Source: [Eubacterium] saphenum
Lineage (GTDB): Bacteria; Bacillota; Clostridia; Lachnospirales; Anaerotignaceae
Direction: 5' to 3'
DNA: 54,372 bases
NCBI GenBank assembly: GCA_004557645.1
Contig: SFGI01000012.1
Span: 1 to 54,372, forward strand
A model generated the notes under the pieces. It worked only from the letters and a program-made list of their open reading frames with translations, did not search any database and had not been told where the DNA came from. The translations under genes were made by a program, and so were the position numbers. Positions 9,327-17,467 of the stretch are shown here, in pieces; position 1 is the first letter of the stretch; each line of letters starts with the position of its first letter.

Positions 9327-9423
9327 TCCAAAACCTCTCCCTTCACGCACACTCTCTCATCTGCTGTAGTTTTGACCATTTTCCAAAAAATTCTGCATCT
9401 ATTCAAAAAATCATCCCAATTTC

Positions 9424-9467
9424 AAAAAAAAGAAGGCATCTTTCCCATTTACAATGAGAAAGACGCC
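9424..9467 (-). terminator. leader terminator upstream of purC (attenuator candidate)
   Basis: On the minus strand the arms at 9453-9467 and 9435-9449 can pair over about 15 positions, including two G-U pairs, around a 3-base loop, followed by a T-rich run of 11 bases. It lies between the likely purC promoter and purC, about ten bases after the expected transcript start. Transcripts should stop here unless something prevents it. No alternative stem and no known purine riboswitch is apparent in so short a leader. Confidence 0.8.
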
Positions 9468-9484
9468 CTTGCCTTTACGCCTGC

Positions 9485-9513
9485 ACTATACACTACTCAA
9501 AGACATTTGTCAA
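9485..9513 (-). promoter_or_regulatory. promoter of the pur-car operon
   Basis: On the minus strand there is a -35 box TTGACA (9508-9513), a 17-base spacer and a -10 box TATAGT (9485-9490). The transcript should start near 9478. It is a near-consensus sigma-A promoter and diverges from the ANTAR gene promoter 60 bases away. Confidence 0.8.
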
Positions 9514-9571
9514 TAAATTTCACTGTCTTCCTTTATAAGAATTCCTGAGACGAGCTATCATTTCTTTTGAA

Positions 9572-9600
9572 TTGACAAAAAATTTATTTAAATATATGCT
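9572..9600 (+). promoter_or_regulatory. promoter of the ANTAR gene
   Basis: TTGACA (9572-9577), 17 A/T-only bases and TATGCT (9595-9600), 23 bases before the ATG of the ANTAR protein. The leader is very short. Confidence 0.7.
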
Positions 9601-9623
9601 AAAAATAACAGAGAAAGGGAGGG

Positions 9624-10208
9624 ATGGCTTTGAAAGAACGAAAGTATAGTGTCCTTGTGGTATCCTCTGGGGCGACTTTCCATGCCGTCCTGAAATCCTT
9701 GCTGCCCCCGGCAGCCTATGCCCCTGTCTGTTCTGTTTCCAGTGTACACGAAGCAAAGGATACCATGAAAAAACAGGATTTTGATTTTGTCATCATCAAT
9801 ACCCCTCTGCCCGATGCTTCCGGCAAGGGGTTTGCCATGGATATCTGCGGAAAAAAAGAAACTGTCGTCCTGCTTTTTGTCAAAAATGAGCTTTATGAGG
9901 AAATTACGGAAGAAGTAGCAGCGCATGGCATCTTTACCCTGTCCAAGCCTACCACCAAAGCCACCATTTCTCAGGCTCTCAGCTGGATGGTCAGTACCAG
10001 GGAACATCTGCGAAAATTTGAAAAGGAAGCCATCTCCATGGAAAAAAAGATGGAGGAGATCCGCATCATCAATCGGGCGAAATGGCTCCTGATCAGCGAA
10101 AAAAACATGGATGAGCCAAAGGCTCATCGCTATATCGAAAAACAGGCCATGGACCGCTGTCTTTCCAAACGGGAGATCGCGGAAGAGATCATCCGGGCCT
10201 ATCCATAA
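9624..10208 (+). CDS. ANTAR-domain regulator with degenerate receiver
   Basis: A 194-aa protein. Residues 1-120 have a receiver-like fold, but the acidic pair usual after the first strand is replaced by SS (VLVVSSGATF), and the phospho-acceptor aspartate position reads IINTPLPD, with asparagine. The lysine of the SKPTT motif is kept. It is therefore probably not phosphorylated. A helical linker follows (about 125-145), then an ANTAR RNA-binding domain (150-194) with INRAKWLL and a central alanine/tyrosine helix. ANTAR proteins bind paired stem-loops in nascent RNA and prevent termination. It is transcribed away from the pur-car operon, whose leader carries a strong terminator; a link is possible but not shown. 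Start at ATG 9624 after AAAGGGAGG. Confidence 0.85.
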   Translation: MALKERKYSVLVVSSGATFHAVLKSLLPPAAYAPVCSVSSVHEAKDTMKKQDFDFVIINTPLPDASGKGFAMDICGKKETVVLLFVKNELYEEITEEVAAHGIFTLSKPTTKATISQALSWMVSTREHLRKFEKEAISMEKKMEEIRIINRAKWLLISEKNMDEPKAHRYIEKQAMDRCLSKREIAEEIIRAYP

Positions 10209-10240
10209 CCTATGTATTCTAATCCTCTTCTATATAAAAA

Positions 10241-10276
10241 ACGGTGTGACTATCTTTGTTGCACCGTTCTTTTTTA
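10241..10276 (+). terminator. terminator after the ANTAR gene
   Basis: The stem AACGGTG (10241-10247) pairs with CACCGTT (10263-10269) and is followed by six T. It lies 33 bases after the stop codon. Confidence 0.85.
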
Positions 10277-10329
10277 TGGATTTTTCCCGCCTCGGCTTTC
10301 TGAAATATACACTTTTAGTTACATATGTC

Positions 10330-10358
10330 TTGTCATATGAAATAAAATGTGCTATACT
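10330..10358 (+). promoter_or_regulatory. promoter of nadABC
   Basis: TTGTCA (10330-10335), 17-base spacer and TATACT (10353-10358), 81 bases before nadA. Two small palindromes, ACATATGT (10321-10328) and TCATATGA (10333-10340), overlap the -35 region and could be an operator for a NAD-responsive repressor; that part is a guess. Confidence 0.75.
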
Positions 10359-10439
10359 TGTTGCCGTATTCAAAAACATCCTAAAATTGAACAAAAAAAT
10401 AAACAGAAAACTACGCCCTTTAGCAGAATCGAGGAAACT

Positions 10440-11345
10440 ATGGATATCAAAGAAGAAATCAGAATCTGGAAAGAAAAAAAGGATGCTGTCATTCTTGCCC
10501 ATTATTATGTTGAACCAGAAGTACAGGAAATTGCCGACTATGTAGGCGATTCTTTTTATCTGAGCAAGATCGCCGCAAATTTGCCCAATCAGATCATCGT
10601 TTATTGCGGCGTTTCCTTTATGGGAGAAAGCGGCTGCCTGCTGAGTCCCACAAAAAAAGTGCTGATGCCCGATGCTGTGGCAGACTGCCCCATGGCCCAT
10701 ATGGTAACAAAAGCGGAGGTCGATGAAGCGCGAGCTGCATACAAAGACTTGGCTGTTGTCTGCTACATCAATTCCACAGCAGAGATCAAATCCTGGTCCG
10801 ACGTCAGTGTGACTTCCGCCAATGCAGTGCAAATCGTAAAAAACCTGCCCAATCAGAACATCCTGTTCATTCCGGACAAAAATCTGGGGCGTTTTGTGGC
10901 ACAGCAGGTGCCCGAAAAAAACGTGATGCTGGTGAAAGGTTACTGCCCCATCCACGAAGTGATTTCTCCCGCAGAAATACAGGAATTAAAGGCTGCCCAT
11001 CCCGATGCGGAAATTCTGGTGCATCCCGAATGTAACGAAGCAGTGACAAAGCTGGCAGATTATGTAGGCTCTACCTCCGGTATCATTGCCTATGCCGCAA
11101 AAAGCAGCAAAAAAGAATTCATCATCGGCACCGAAGTCGGCGTACGCTATGAACTGGAAAAACAGAATCCTGACAAATCTTTCTACTTCCCCAAAACAAC
11201 GCCTGTCTGTCAGGATATGAAGCGCATCACACTGGAAAAGGTTCTGCATGTTTTGCAGACAGAAGAAAATCAGGCCGCCGTTTTGGCAGAACAGGCAAAG
11301 GCAGCCAGCAGCACATTGACACGGATGCTGGAGCTTGCAAAGTAA
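10440..11345 (+). CDS. nadA: quinolinate synthase
   Basis: A 301-aa 4Fe-4S enzyme that condenses iminoaspartate with dihydroxyacetone phosphate to quinolinate, the second step of NAD synthesis. The three cluster cysteines fall in IVYCGVSFMGES, HPECN and TPVCQDMKRI. AHYYVEPEVQ near the N-terminus is typical of the family. I start it at ATG 10440 (MDIKEEIR), six bases after AGGA; the frame is open further upstream but overlaps the promoter. It is first in a three-gene NAD operon; nadB follows after 13 bases. The iron-sulfur cluster fits an anaerobe. Confidence 0.97.
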   Translation: MDIKEEIRIWKEKKDAVILAHYYVEPEVQEIADYVGDSFYLSKIAANLPNQIIVYCGVSFMGESGCLLSPTKKVLMPDAVADCPMAHMVTKAEVDEARAAYKDLAVVCYINSTAEIKSWSDVSVTSANAVQIVKNLPNQNILFIPDKNLGRFVAQQVPEKNVMLVKGYCPIHEVISPAEIQELKAAHPDAEILVHPECNEAVTKLADYVGSTSGIIAYAAKSSKKEFIIGTEVGVRYELEKQNPDKSFYFPKTTPVCQDMKRITLEKVLHVLQTEENQAAVLAEQAKAASSTLTRMLELAK

Positions 11346-11358
11346 GGAGAGAAAACAC

Positions 11359-12540
11359 ATGACAAAAGAATTACACTATGACACCGTGATCGTAGGGGCC
11401 GGTGCCAGCGGCTTATACGCAGCATTAAAGCTGCCTGCAGAACAAAACATCCTGCTGATCTGCAAAGAGGATCTGGAAAGCTGCGATTCCATGCTGGCCC
11501 AGGGCGGCATCTGCGTCCTGCGGGATGAAAACGATTACGATGCATTTTTTGAAGATACCCTGAAGGCCGGTCATTATGAAAACCGCAGGGAAAGCGTTGA
11601 TATCATGATCCGAAACAGCAGAAAGGTGATCGATGACCTGTTGGAATTGGGCGTGGATTTTGACAAGGAAGAGGATGGCAGCCTGAAATATACCAAGGAA
11701 GGTGCCCATTCCAAGCCCCGCATCTGTTTCCACCAGGATATCACCGGAAAAGAGATCACCGAAACACTGCTGCAGCGTGTAAAGGAATGCCCCAATGTGA
11801 CCATTTGGGATCATACAGTCATGGAGGACCTTTTGGTGGAAGAAAATGCCTGCCATGGCATCCTTGCAAAAGCAGCCGATGGCAATCCCCTGCAGATCTA
11901 TACAACAGATACGATCCTGGCAACAGGGGGCATTGGCGGTCTGTATGAACATTCTACCAACTTCCCCAGTCTGACCGGCGATGGCCTGAAAGCAGCAGAA
12001 AAACACGGTGTTGCACTGGAACATCTGGATTATGTACAGATCCACCCCACCAGCCTTTATCGGGATGAACCCGGCAGACATTTTCTCATCTCTGAATCTG
12101 CCCGGGGCGAAGGTGCCATTCTTTTAAACAGCAAAGGGGAACGCTTCGTTGATGAATTGCTCCCCAGGGATAAAGTCTCTCAGGCGATCCACGCAGAAAT
12201 GGAAAAAGAAGGAACCAAGCATGTCTGGCTTTCCTTTGCGCCAGTGCCTGCGGAAGATATCCAAAACCACTTCCCGAATATTTACAAGACCTGCCTGGAA
12301 GCAGGCTATGATATCACAAAGGAACCTGTTCCCGTCGTACCTGCCCAGCATTATTTCATGGGCGGCATCCATGTGGACGGCGACTCCAAAACCACAATGG
12401 AGCATCTCTATGCGGTAGGCGAAACCAGCTGCAACGGCGTCCATGGCAAAAACCGACTGGCAAGCAACAGCCTGCTGGAATGTCTTGTATTCGCCGAAAG
12501 AGCAGCCCAGAAGATCGCTGCAGGAAAGGAAGGAAACTGA
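11359..12540 (+). CDS. nadB: L-aspartate oxidase (short form)
   Basis: A 393-aa FAD enzyme that oxidises aspartate to iminoaspartate for NadA. The dinucleotide fold is seen in VIVGAGASGLYAAL. The substrate region has MLAQGGICV, and the active-site area has HPTSLY and the SARGEG motif, with HYFMGGIHVD and NRLASNSLLE near the end. The classical enzyme is about 530 aa; here the protein stops soon after the FAD domain and lacks the C-terminal helical domain. There is no sign of a frameshift in the 1-base gap to nadC, so this looks like a natural short form. Start at ATG 11359 after AAGGAGAG. Confidence 0.93.
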   Translation: MTKELHYDTVIVGAGASGLYAALKLPAEQNILLICKEDLESCDSMLAQGGICVLRDENDYDAFFEDTLKAGHYENRRESVDIMIRNSRKVIDDLLELGVDFDKEEDGSLKYTKEGAHSKPRICFHQDITGKEITETLLQRVKECPNVTIWDHTVMEDLLVEENACHGILAKAADGNPLQIYTTDTILATGGIGGLYEHSTNFPSLTGDGLKAAEKHGVALEHLDYVQIHPTSLYRDEPGRHFLISESARGEGAILLNSKGERFVDELLPRDKVSQAIHAEMEKEGTKHVWLSFAPVPAEDIQNHFPNIYKTCLEAGYDITKEPVPVVPAQHYFMGGIHVDGDSKTTMEHLYAVGETSCNGVHGKNRLASNSLLECLVFAERAAQKIAAGKEGN

Positions 12541-12541
12541 T

Positions 12542-13399
12542 ATGATGAACCCCATTACGATGCAGCTTGTTGCAGATAAATATATCCGTATGGCTCTGGA
12601 AGAAGATATCAACAGCGAAGATGTTTCCACCAATGCTGTCATGCCGGAATATAAAAAAGGCGAAGTGCAGCTCATTTGTAAAGAAGACGGCATCATTGCC
12701 GGTCTGAGCGTATTCGAACGGGTCTTTCATCTGTTAGACCCCAACACAAAAGTAGATTTCTATGTAAAAGATGGAGATACCGTCAAAAAAGGCCAGCATA
12801 TGGCTACCGTTACCGGGGATATCCGTGTGCTGCTTTCCGGTGAACGTACCGCCCTCAATTATCTGCAGCGCATGAGCGGCATCGCAACCTATACCAATGC
12901 CGTTGCCAAAATGCTGGAAGGAACGAAAACCACCCTGCTGGATACAAGAAAAACCTCTCCCTGCATGAGAATATTCGAAAAATATGCGGTCAAGGTCGGC
13001 GGCGGTTCCAACCATCGCTATAACTTATCCGACGGCGTGATGCTGAAAGATAACCATATCGGCGCAGCCGGCGGCGTAAAAGAAGCCATTGCCGCAGCCA
13101 AAGCCTATGCTCCCTTCGTCCGCAAAATCGAGGTCGAAGCAGAAACACTGGATATGGTAAAAGAAGCCGCAGAGGCCGGCGCAGATATCATCATGCTGGA
13201 TAATATGACCCCTGCAGAAATGGCAGAAGCCATCCGTATCATCGACGGCAGAGCGGAAACAGAATGTTCCGGCAACGTGACAAAGGAAAATATCAAAACC
13301 ATCACAGAATTAGGGGTAGATTATGTATCCAGCGGTGCCCTGACCCACTCCGCACCCATTCTGGATATCAGCCTGAAGCATCTCCATGCCATCGAATAA
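12542..13399 (+). CDS. nadC: nicotinate-nucleotide diphosphorylase (quinolinate PRTase)
   Basis: A 285-aa enzyme that converts quinolinate and PRPP to nicotinate mononucleotide. Its motifs include the early LEEDINSEDVSTN, then ERTALNYLQRMSGIAT, LDTRKTSPCMR, KVGGGSNHRYNLSDGVMLKDNH, and a late ISSGALTHS-like segment (YVSSGALTHSAP). It starts one base after the nadB stop behind AAGGAAGG, so the two are likely coupled. It completes the operon, and a strong terminator follows. Confidence 0.97.
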   Translation: MMNPITMQLVADKYIRMALEEDINSEDVSTNAVMPEYKKGEVQLICKEDGIIAGLSVFERVFHLLDPNTKVDFYVKDGDTVKKGQHMATVTGDIRVLLSGERTALNYLQRMSGIATYTNAVAKMLEGTKTTLLDTRKTSPCMRIFEKYAVKVGGGSNHRYNLSDGVMLKDNHIGAAGGVKEAIAAAKAYAPFVRKIEVEAETLDMVKEAAEAGADIIMLDNMTPAEMAEAIRIIDGRAETECSGNVTKENIKTITELGVDYVSSGALTHSAPILDISLKHLHAIE

Positions 13400-13424
13400 A
13401 GAGAGAAAACAAAATATTCCCCTC

Positions 13425-13457
13425 AAAAAAGCCACCGGAACCACCGGTGGCTTTTTT
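13425..13457. terminator. bidirectional terminator between nadC and the ECF operon
   Basis: GCCACCGG (13431-13438) pairs with CCGGTGGC (13444-13451) around five bases. Six A precede the stem and six T follow it, so it can stop transcripts coming from nadC (plus) and from the ECF fusion gene (minus), whose stop codon lies at 13461. Confidence 0.92.
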
Positions 13458-13460
13458 CTG

Positions 13461-15881
13461 CTATTCTACAAGCCCATATTTTACTTTGATCCGATCCAGT
13501 TTTTCCAGCATGGGTTCTGCCGCGAACCACAAAAACAGCCATGTTGCAGCCCCCTGCACACAGTCGATGGGAAAGCCCGTCAGATAATAGGCCAATATAA
13601 TATTCCAATCCAACTTGCTGGCAGACAGCAATGCCGCCGCAGGGTTCATGATGCCCCCATAGATGAAAACAGCGGAAATGGCGCCAAATATACATAGAGA
13701 CAGACGGTTCCGCCCCAGCAGTCCTTTCCGAAACAGGATGCCTGCCAAAAAACCGATGATACCCATGGCAAACATCTGCCATGGTGCCCACGGTCCCTGG
13801 GAAAAGAGCACATTGGACACCAGCATGGTCATAGCCCCTACCAGAAAACCACTTTCGCCGCCAAATGCCACCCCGGCAATGATGGTGATGGCAATGACAG
13901 GCTTACATTGGGGCAGCATGAAAAAGGCCGCTCTCCCTGCCACACCGATGGCGCAAAGCACCGCAAGGATCACCAATTCTCTGGCCTTTGGTTTTCGCCC
14001 TTCAAATATCATAAAAAAGGGCAGCATGGTTTCCAGCAGAACAATCAAAGAAATGATATTGTATTTCCTGCTCCCCAAATAATAGACACTGATAAACAGC
14101 GTGAAAGGGATCGCCAACAGGATCAGTCCCGCCGCTGTCACTGTCCGTTTCTGCAATTTCCGATTTTCTTCCTGTACCACAGGCAATGTGATCTTTTCTC
14201 TGGCAGATATGCCTTGGGACAAAGGGGGGATATCCTCCGGCAGCTTTGGCGGAGGCGGCAGTTTTCCTCCACAGGCAGCAATCACATCCTCTGTTGTAAT
14301 TGCTTTTGGCAGCAAATCCCTTGCCATGCGATTGGCTGCCGTGGTATAAAAGCTGTTTCCCGAAAAGAATTGACGAGGTGCCGACTTCGTCACGATATTC
14401 CCATCGAAAAACAAACCGCAGCAATGGGCATAGGCGGCGCAAAATTCAATATCATGGCTCACCATAATAATAGTCATGCCGCGGCGCAGCAGCCCCTGCA
14501 ATATTTCCCCAAGCACCTGCTTGAATTCCCCATCCAAGCCTTTCGTAGGTTCATCCAGCAGCAGGATATCCGGCTCCAACAGCAAGACCTTCGCCAAAGC
14601 CGCCCGCTGTTGTTCCCCGCCGGAAAGATCATAGGGATGGCGTTCCAGCAATTCCGTCAAACGACAGACCGCCGTCACATAAGCCACCTTTTTTTCCTGC
14701 ACTTCCCTAGACCATTTTCTGCCTCTGCACATTTCATATAGGTCTTCTTTGACCGTTTTCTTCACGAACAACGTCTGTGGGTTTTGGGGCAGAACACCCA
14801 CAGACCCATGGATCTTGCGTTCCCCCCGATTTGGTCTCAGCAATCCGGAGAGCAGTTTCAAAGAGGTGGTCTTCCCTGTGCCATTGCCCCCCAGCAAAGC
14901 CAGAAATTCTCCTTTTCTGACGGTCAGGCTCAATCCTTTTACGATGTCCTTCCCCTCTTTTTCATAGCGGAACCAAAGTTCCTTTGCTTGCAGCATCACT
15001 TCATCGGGGTATGGATGTTCTTCCTCTTTGGGAAGTTCGGCAAAGGGATGGGTTTCTGCAAAGGCACGCAGCCATTGCCTGCCTTCGCCCACCGTTACCG
15101 GGCAATCCGCCCCAGTTTCCACCGCCGCCCAGATACGCATGGCAGCAGGCATGGACAAAAACATCTGATGCTCCCGATCCTTCAGCTGCCGACCGACTTC
15201 CCTAGGCGTGCCAATACAAAGCAATCTCCCCCGTTCCATCACCGCCACACGGCTTGCCAAAGGAAAGGCTTCTTCCAGCCGATGCTCCGTCAGCAGGATG
15301 GTCGTCCCCAGTTCCCGATTGATCTTCCCTAAAACAGAAAGAAATTCCGATGCGGCAATGGGGTCTAATTGACTGGTAGGCTCGTCCAGAATCAAGACAG
15401 AAGGCTGCATCGCCATGACAGAAGCCAAATTCAGCAGCTGCTTTTGTCCCCCGGAAAGCTCCGTTACATTTTTATAAAACCAATCCTCAATGCCAAAAAA
15501 GGATGCCATTTCCGCCACCCTATGGCGAATGACCGCAGTTTCACAGCCCAGACTTTCCAGTCCAAAGGCCAACTCATGCCAAACCTTATCTGTTACGATC
15601 TGATTTTCCGGCGACTGCTGCACAAACCCGATCCGCTGGGACTGTTCCCTTTGGCTCAGTTGTTCCAAGGGGGTCCCTTCAAAAAAGACACTCCCCTCTC
15701 CAATGCCATGGGGCGCCAGCACCGTTTTCAACTGCCGCAGCAGAGTGGATTTGCCGCAGCCGGAAGGACCGCAAAGCACCAGAAATTCCCCCCTATGTAT
15801 CTGCAGGCTGAAATCGTCAATGGCTTTGACAGACTGTTCCGGATAGGAAAAGCTCAGATTTCGTATTTCAAATGTTTCCAT
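13461..15881 (-). CDS. ECF transporter ATPase-ATPase-S component fusion
   Basis: An 806-aa single chain that joins three parts normally made separately. Residues about 1-265 are the first ECF ATPase (Walker A GPSGCGKST, signature LSGGQ, Walker B LILDEPTSQLDP). Residues about 300-545 are the second (GGNGTGKTTS, LSGGEQQ, LLLDEPTKGLDG). From about 585 to the end lie six or seven membrane helices of an ECF S component, with QGPWAPWQMFAMGIIGFLAG. ECF transporters import vitamins; the S component binds the substrate. The riboswitch at the head of the operon points to cobalamin or a related corrinoid. Start is ATG 15881 after GGGAGG, overlapping the T-component gene by 28 bases. A cobalt or other vitamin substrate is the main alternative. 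Confidence 0.88.
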   Translation of the reverse strand: METFEIRNLSFSYPEQSVKAIDDFSLQIHRGEFLVLCGPSGCGKSTLLRQLKTVLAPHGIGEGSVFFEGTPLEQLSQREQSQRIGFVQQSPENQIVTDKVWHELAFGLESLGCETAVIRHRVAEMASFFGIEDWFYKNVTELSGGQKQLLNLASVMAMQPSVLILDEPTSQLDPIAASEFLSVLGKINRELGTTILLTEHRLEEAFPLASRVAVMERGRLLCIGTPREVGRQLKDREHQMFLSMPAAMRIWAAVETGADCPVTVGEGRQWLRAFAETHPFAELPKEEEHPYPDEVMLQAKELWFRYEKEGKDIVKGLSLTVRKGEFLALLGGNGTGKTTSLKLLSGLLRPNRGERKIHGSVGVLPQNPQTLFVKKTVKEDLYEMCRGRKWSREVQEKKVAYVTAVCRLTELLERHPYDLSGGEQQRAALAKVLLLEPDILLLDEPTKGLDGEFKQVLGEILQGLLRRGMTIIMVSHDIEFCAAYAHCCGLFFDGNIVTKSAPRQFFSGNSFYTTAANRMARDLLPKAITTEDVIAACGGKLPPPPKLPEDIPPLSQGISAREKITLPVVQEENRKLQKRTVTAAGLILLAIPFTLFISVYYLGSRKYNIISLIVLLETMLPFFMIFEGRKPKARELVILAVLCAIGVAGRAAFFMLPQCKPVIAITIIAGVAFGGESGFLVGAMTMLVSNVLFSQGPWAPWQMFAMGIIGFLAGILFRKGLLGRNRLSLCIFGAISAVFIYGGIMNPAAALLSASKLDWNIILAYYLTGFPIDCVQGAATWLFLWFAAEPMLEKLDRIKVKYGLVE

Positions 15882-16744
15882 TTCCAATCCTCCCTTCTGT
15901 CCAAAACCACAGGGGTATAGCAAAGAGCCAGATAGACCAGATGCAGGCTAACCGTCCACGGGGTCAGCGCCACGCCCTGTATCGTCGGGAAATATCTCCA
16001 TTTCAGACCGCCAAAAAACGCCCCACAGCCAATATAACATCCGCAAAACAGCAGCCAAAGCAAGGCGATCTTGTCCCTTTCCTCAAAACGATAGATGGAA
16101 AAGGCCGTCCGCCCCGGCAAGCCGTATCCCCGGCTTTTCATGCTGTCTGCCGTCTCGATGGCATTTTCCAAGGCCCAGGTCACCATGATGGAAAAAATCG
16201 TCACCATATGCTTCATGCGGGAAAGGATGCTCCCATTGGAAATATCCCTGCCCACACATCTTTGCGCTTCCTGCACCACATGGAACTGGGCTTTAAACCT
16301 GGGCACGAACCGCAAAGTCATGCTCAGAAGCAGCGACAAGGCAGGAAGGATACGCCCAAAAAGATAAACGAACTTATCAGAGGTCATCACTTCCGTATAG
16401 CAGGAAAACCATAGGATGACCGCTGCCAGCATCCCCCCTGCGGCAATGCCATAGGCAATACTTTCCAGCGTCAGGGGATTGCCCGAGGGCAGATAGGTCA
16501 GTATGGTCATGCCTTCATGGTTGAAGGCTGGATTCAGAATCGCCGCCATGAGCATCATCGGCAGCAGGACCGGCAAAGAGCCCCTCCTCCAGCCTTTCAG
16601 ATAGATGCTGTAGACCAATGCCCCCGCCAATGAAATGCAAAGGCTCACAGGATGCATGAAAACCATCGTTCCCCCCAGCACCAGTGCAAAAAACAAAAAA
16701 TTCACCAGAGGATGATAGCCGGAAAAAGCATCTCTATTCTGCAT
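15854..16744 (-). CDS. ecfT: ECF transporter T component
   Basis: A 296-aa membrane protein with about six helices. It couples ATP use by the two ATPases to the S component. The cytoplasmic coupling region is visible as LRFVPRFKAQ and the conserved ETADSMKSRGYG. I start it at ATG 16744 (MQNRDAFSGYHPL), eight bases after AGGAGG; a GTG at 16753 overlaps that site and is unlikely. It lies between the DUF4430 lipoprotein gene (13-base gap) and the ATPase/S fusion (28-base overlap). Together the two genes give a complete ECF importer, so no shared module is needed. Confidence 0.92.
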   Translation of the reverse strand: MQNRDAFSGYHPLVNFLFFALVLGGTMVFMHPVSLCISLAGALVYSIYLKGWRRGSLPVLLPMMLMAAILNPAFNHEGMTILTYLPSGNPLTLESIAYGIAAGGMLAAVILWFSCYTEVMTSDKFVYLFGRILPALSLLLSMTLRFVPRFKAQFHVVQEAQRCVGRDISNGSILSRMKHMVTIFSIMVTWALENAIETADSMKSRGYGLPGRTAFSIYRFEERDKIALLWLLFCGCYIGCGAFFGGLKWRYFPTIQGVALTPWTVSLHLVYLALCYTPVVLDRREDWKWKHLKYEI

Positions 16745-16757
16745 CCCGCTCACCTCC

Positions 16758-17456
16758 TCATTCTTTTCCTGCGTTATTTCCGGCAGAAGTTCCGCCGCCT
16801 ACATCGTTCCCCAGATCGCAGGTATAGACCCATTGGATGGTATCTCCGTCCTGCAGCTGATAGCGGGAACAGCCATAATTGGGAAACCAGCCATTGACCT
16901 GATACATCCAGCCGGAAAGGTCTCCCGCATCAAATTCATAAAGATTATGTATCCCTTCGATATAGGCACTGTTGTAAAGGGGCGTATCCATAAATTCCAA
17001 ATGGATCTTCTGCTGCTTGCAGACCCTCTGCAACACCTGAAACACATTCTCCCCTTCATGAAAGGTCACTTCCATGGGCCGCAAAACCCAGCCATCGGAA
17101 GGGATCAGCTCCACCTTATCGGGGTCCAGCAGTTCCTTGTTGTTCAAAAGGGTTGCACAGGAAATGGAGATGGTACAATGATATGCCTCATCGCTGACCT
17201 CTGCCGTCTGAGGTTCTACGGGCTTAGGCTTGTCCGCAGGGACGGGGTCGGTCTGGTAGGCATCCACCTTCTCTGCCGATTTCTCCTCTTGTGTCGTATT
17301 TTCTATGATTTCTTCTTCCAATGCGGATGTTTCTTCTGCTTGTGTAACGGTGGTTTCCTCTGCAGGTTCCGCTGTTTCCTTGCCGCATCCGGCAGAAAGC
17401 AGCAATCCACTCACCATGCAAAGCAGCAAAAGAATTTTCCAAACTTTCTTTTTCAT
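16758..17456 (-). CDS. DUF4430 (transcobalamin C-terminal-like) lipoprotein
   Basis: A 232-aa lipoprotein: signal and lipobox LSAGC with Cys24, then an acidic, Thr/Pro-rich tether to about residue 90, then a DUF4430 domain (about 93-217) with the family features FHEGENVFQVL, then SGWMYQVNGWFPNYGCS and LQDGDTIQWVYT. Cysteines at about 94, 100, 146, 196 and 213 could form disulfides outside the cell. DUF4430 is the domain that forms the C-terminal, B12-covering part of animal intrinsic factor and transcobalamin. With no toroid domain of its own, it may act with the toroid protein encoded 11 bases upstream and hand the ligand to the ECF transporter. Start ATG 17456 after AAGGAGAG. Confidence 0.88.
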   Translation of the reverse strand: MKKKVWKILLLLCMVSGLLLSAGCGKETAEPAEETTVTQAEETSALEEEIIENTTQEEKSAEKVDAYQTDPVPADKPKPVEPQTAEVSDEAYHCTISISCATLLNNKELLDPDKVELIPSDGWVLRPMEVTFHEGENVFQVLQRVCKQQKIHLEFMDTPLYNSAYIEGIHNLYEFDAGDLSGWMYQVNGWFPNYGCSRYQLQDGDTIQWVYTCDLGNDVGGGTSAGNNAGKE

Positions 17457-17467
17457 ATTTTCTCTCC

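Noticed and set aside
9326..9513. Known purine, PRPP or ZTP riboswitch before purC
   Set aside because: The leader between the likely transcript start and the terminator is far too short, and the conserved core sequences of these classes are absent.
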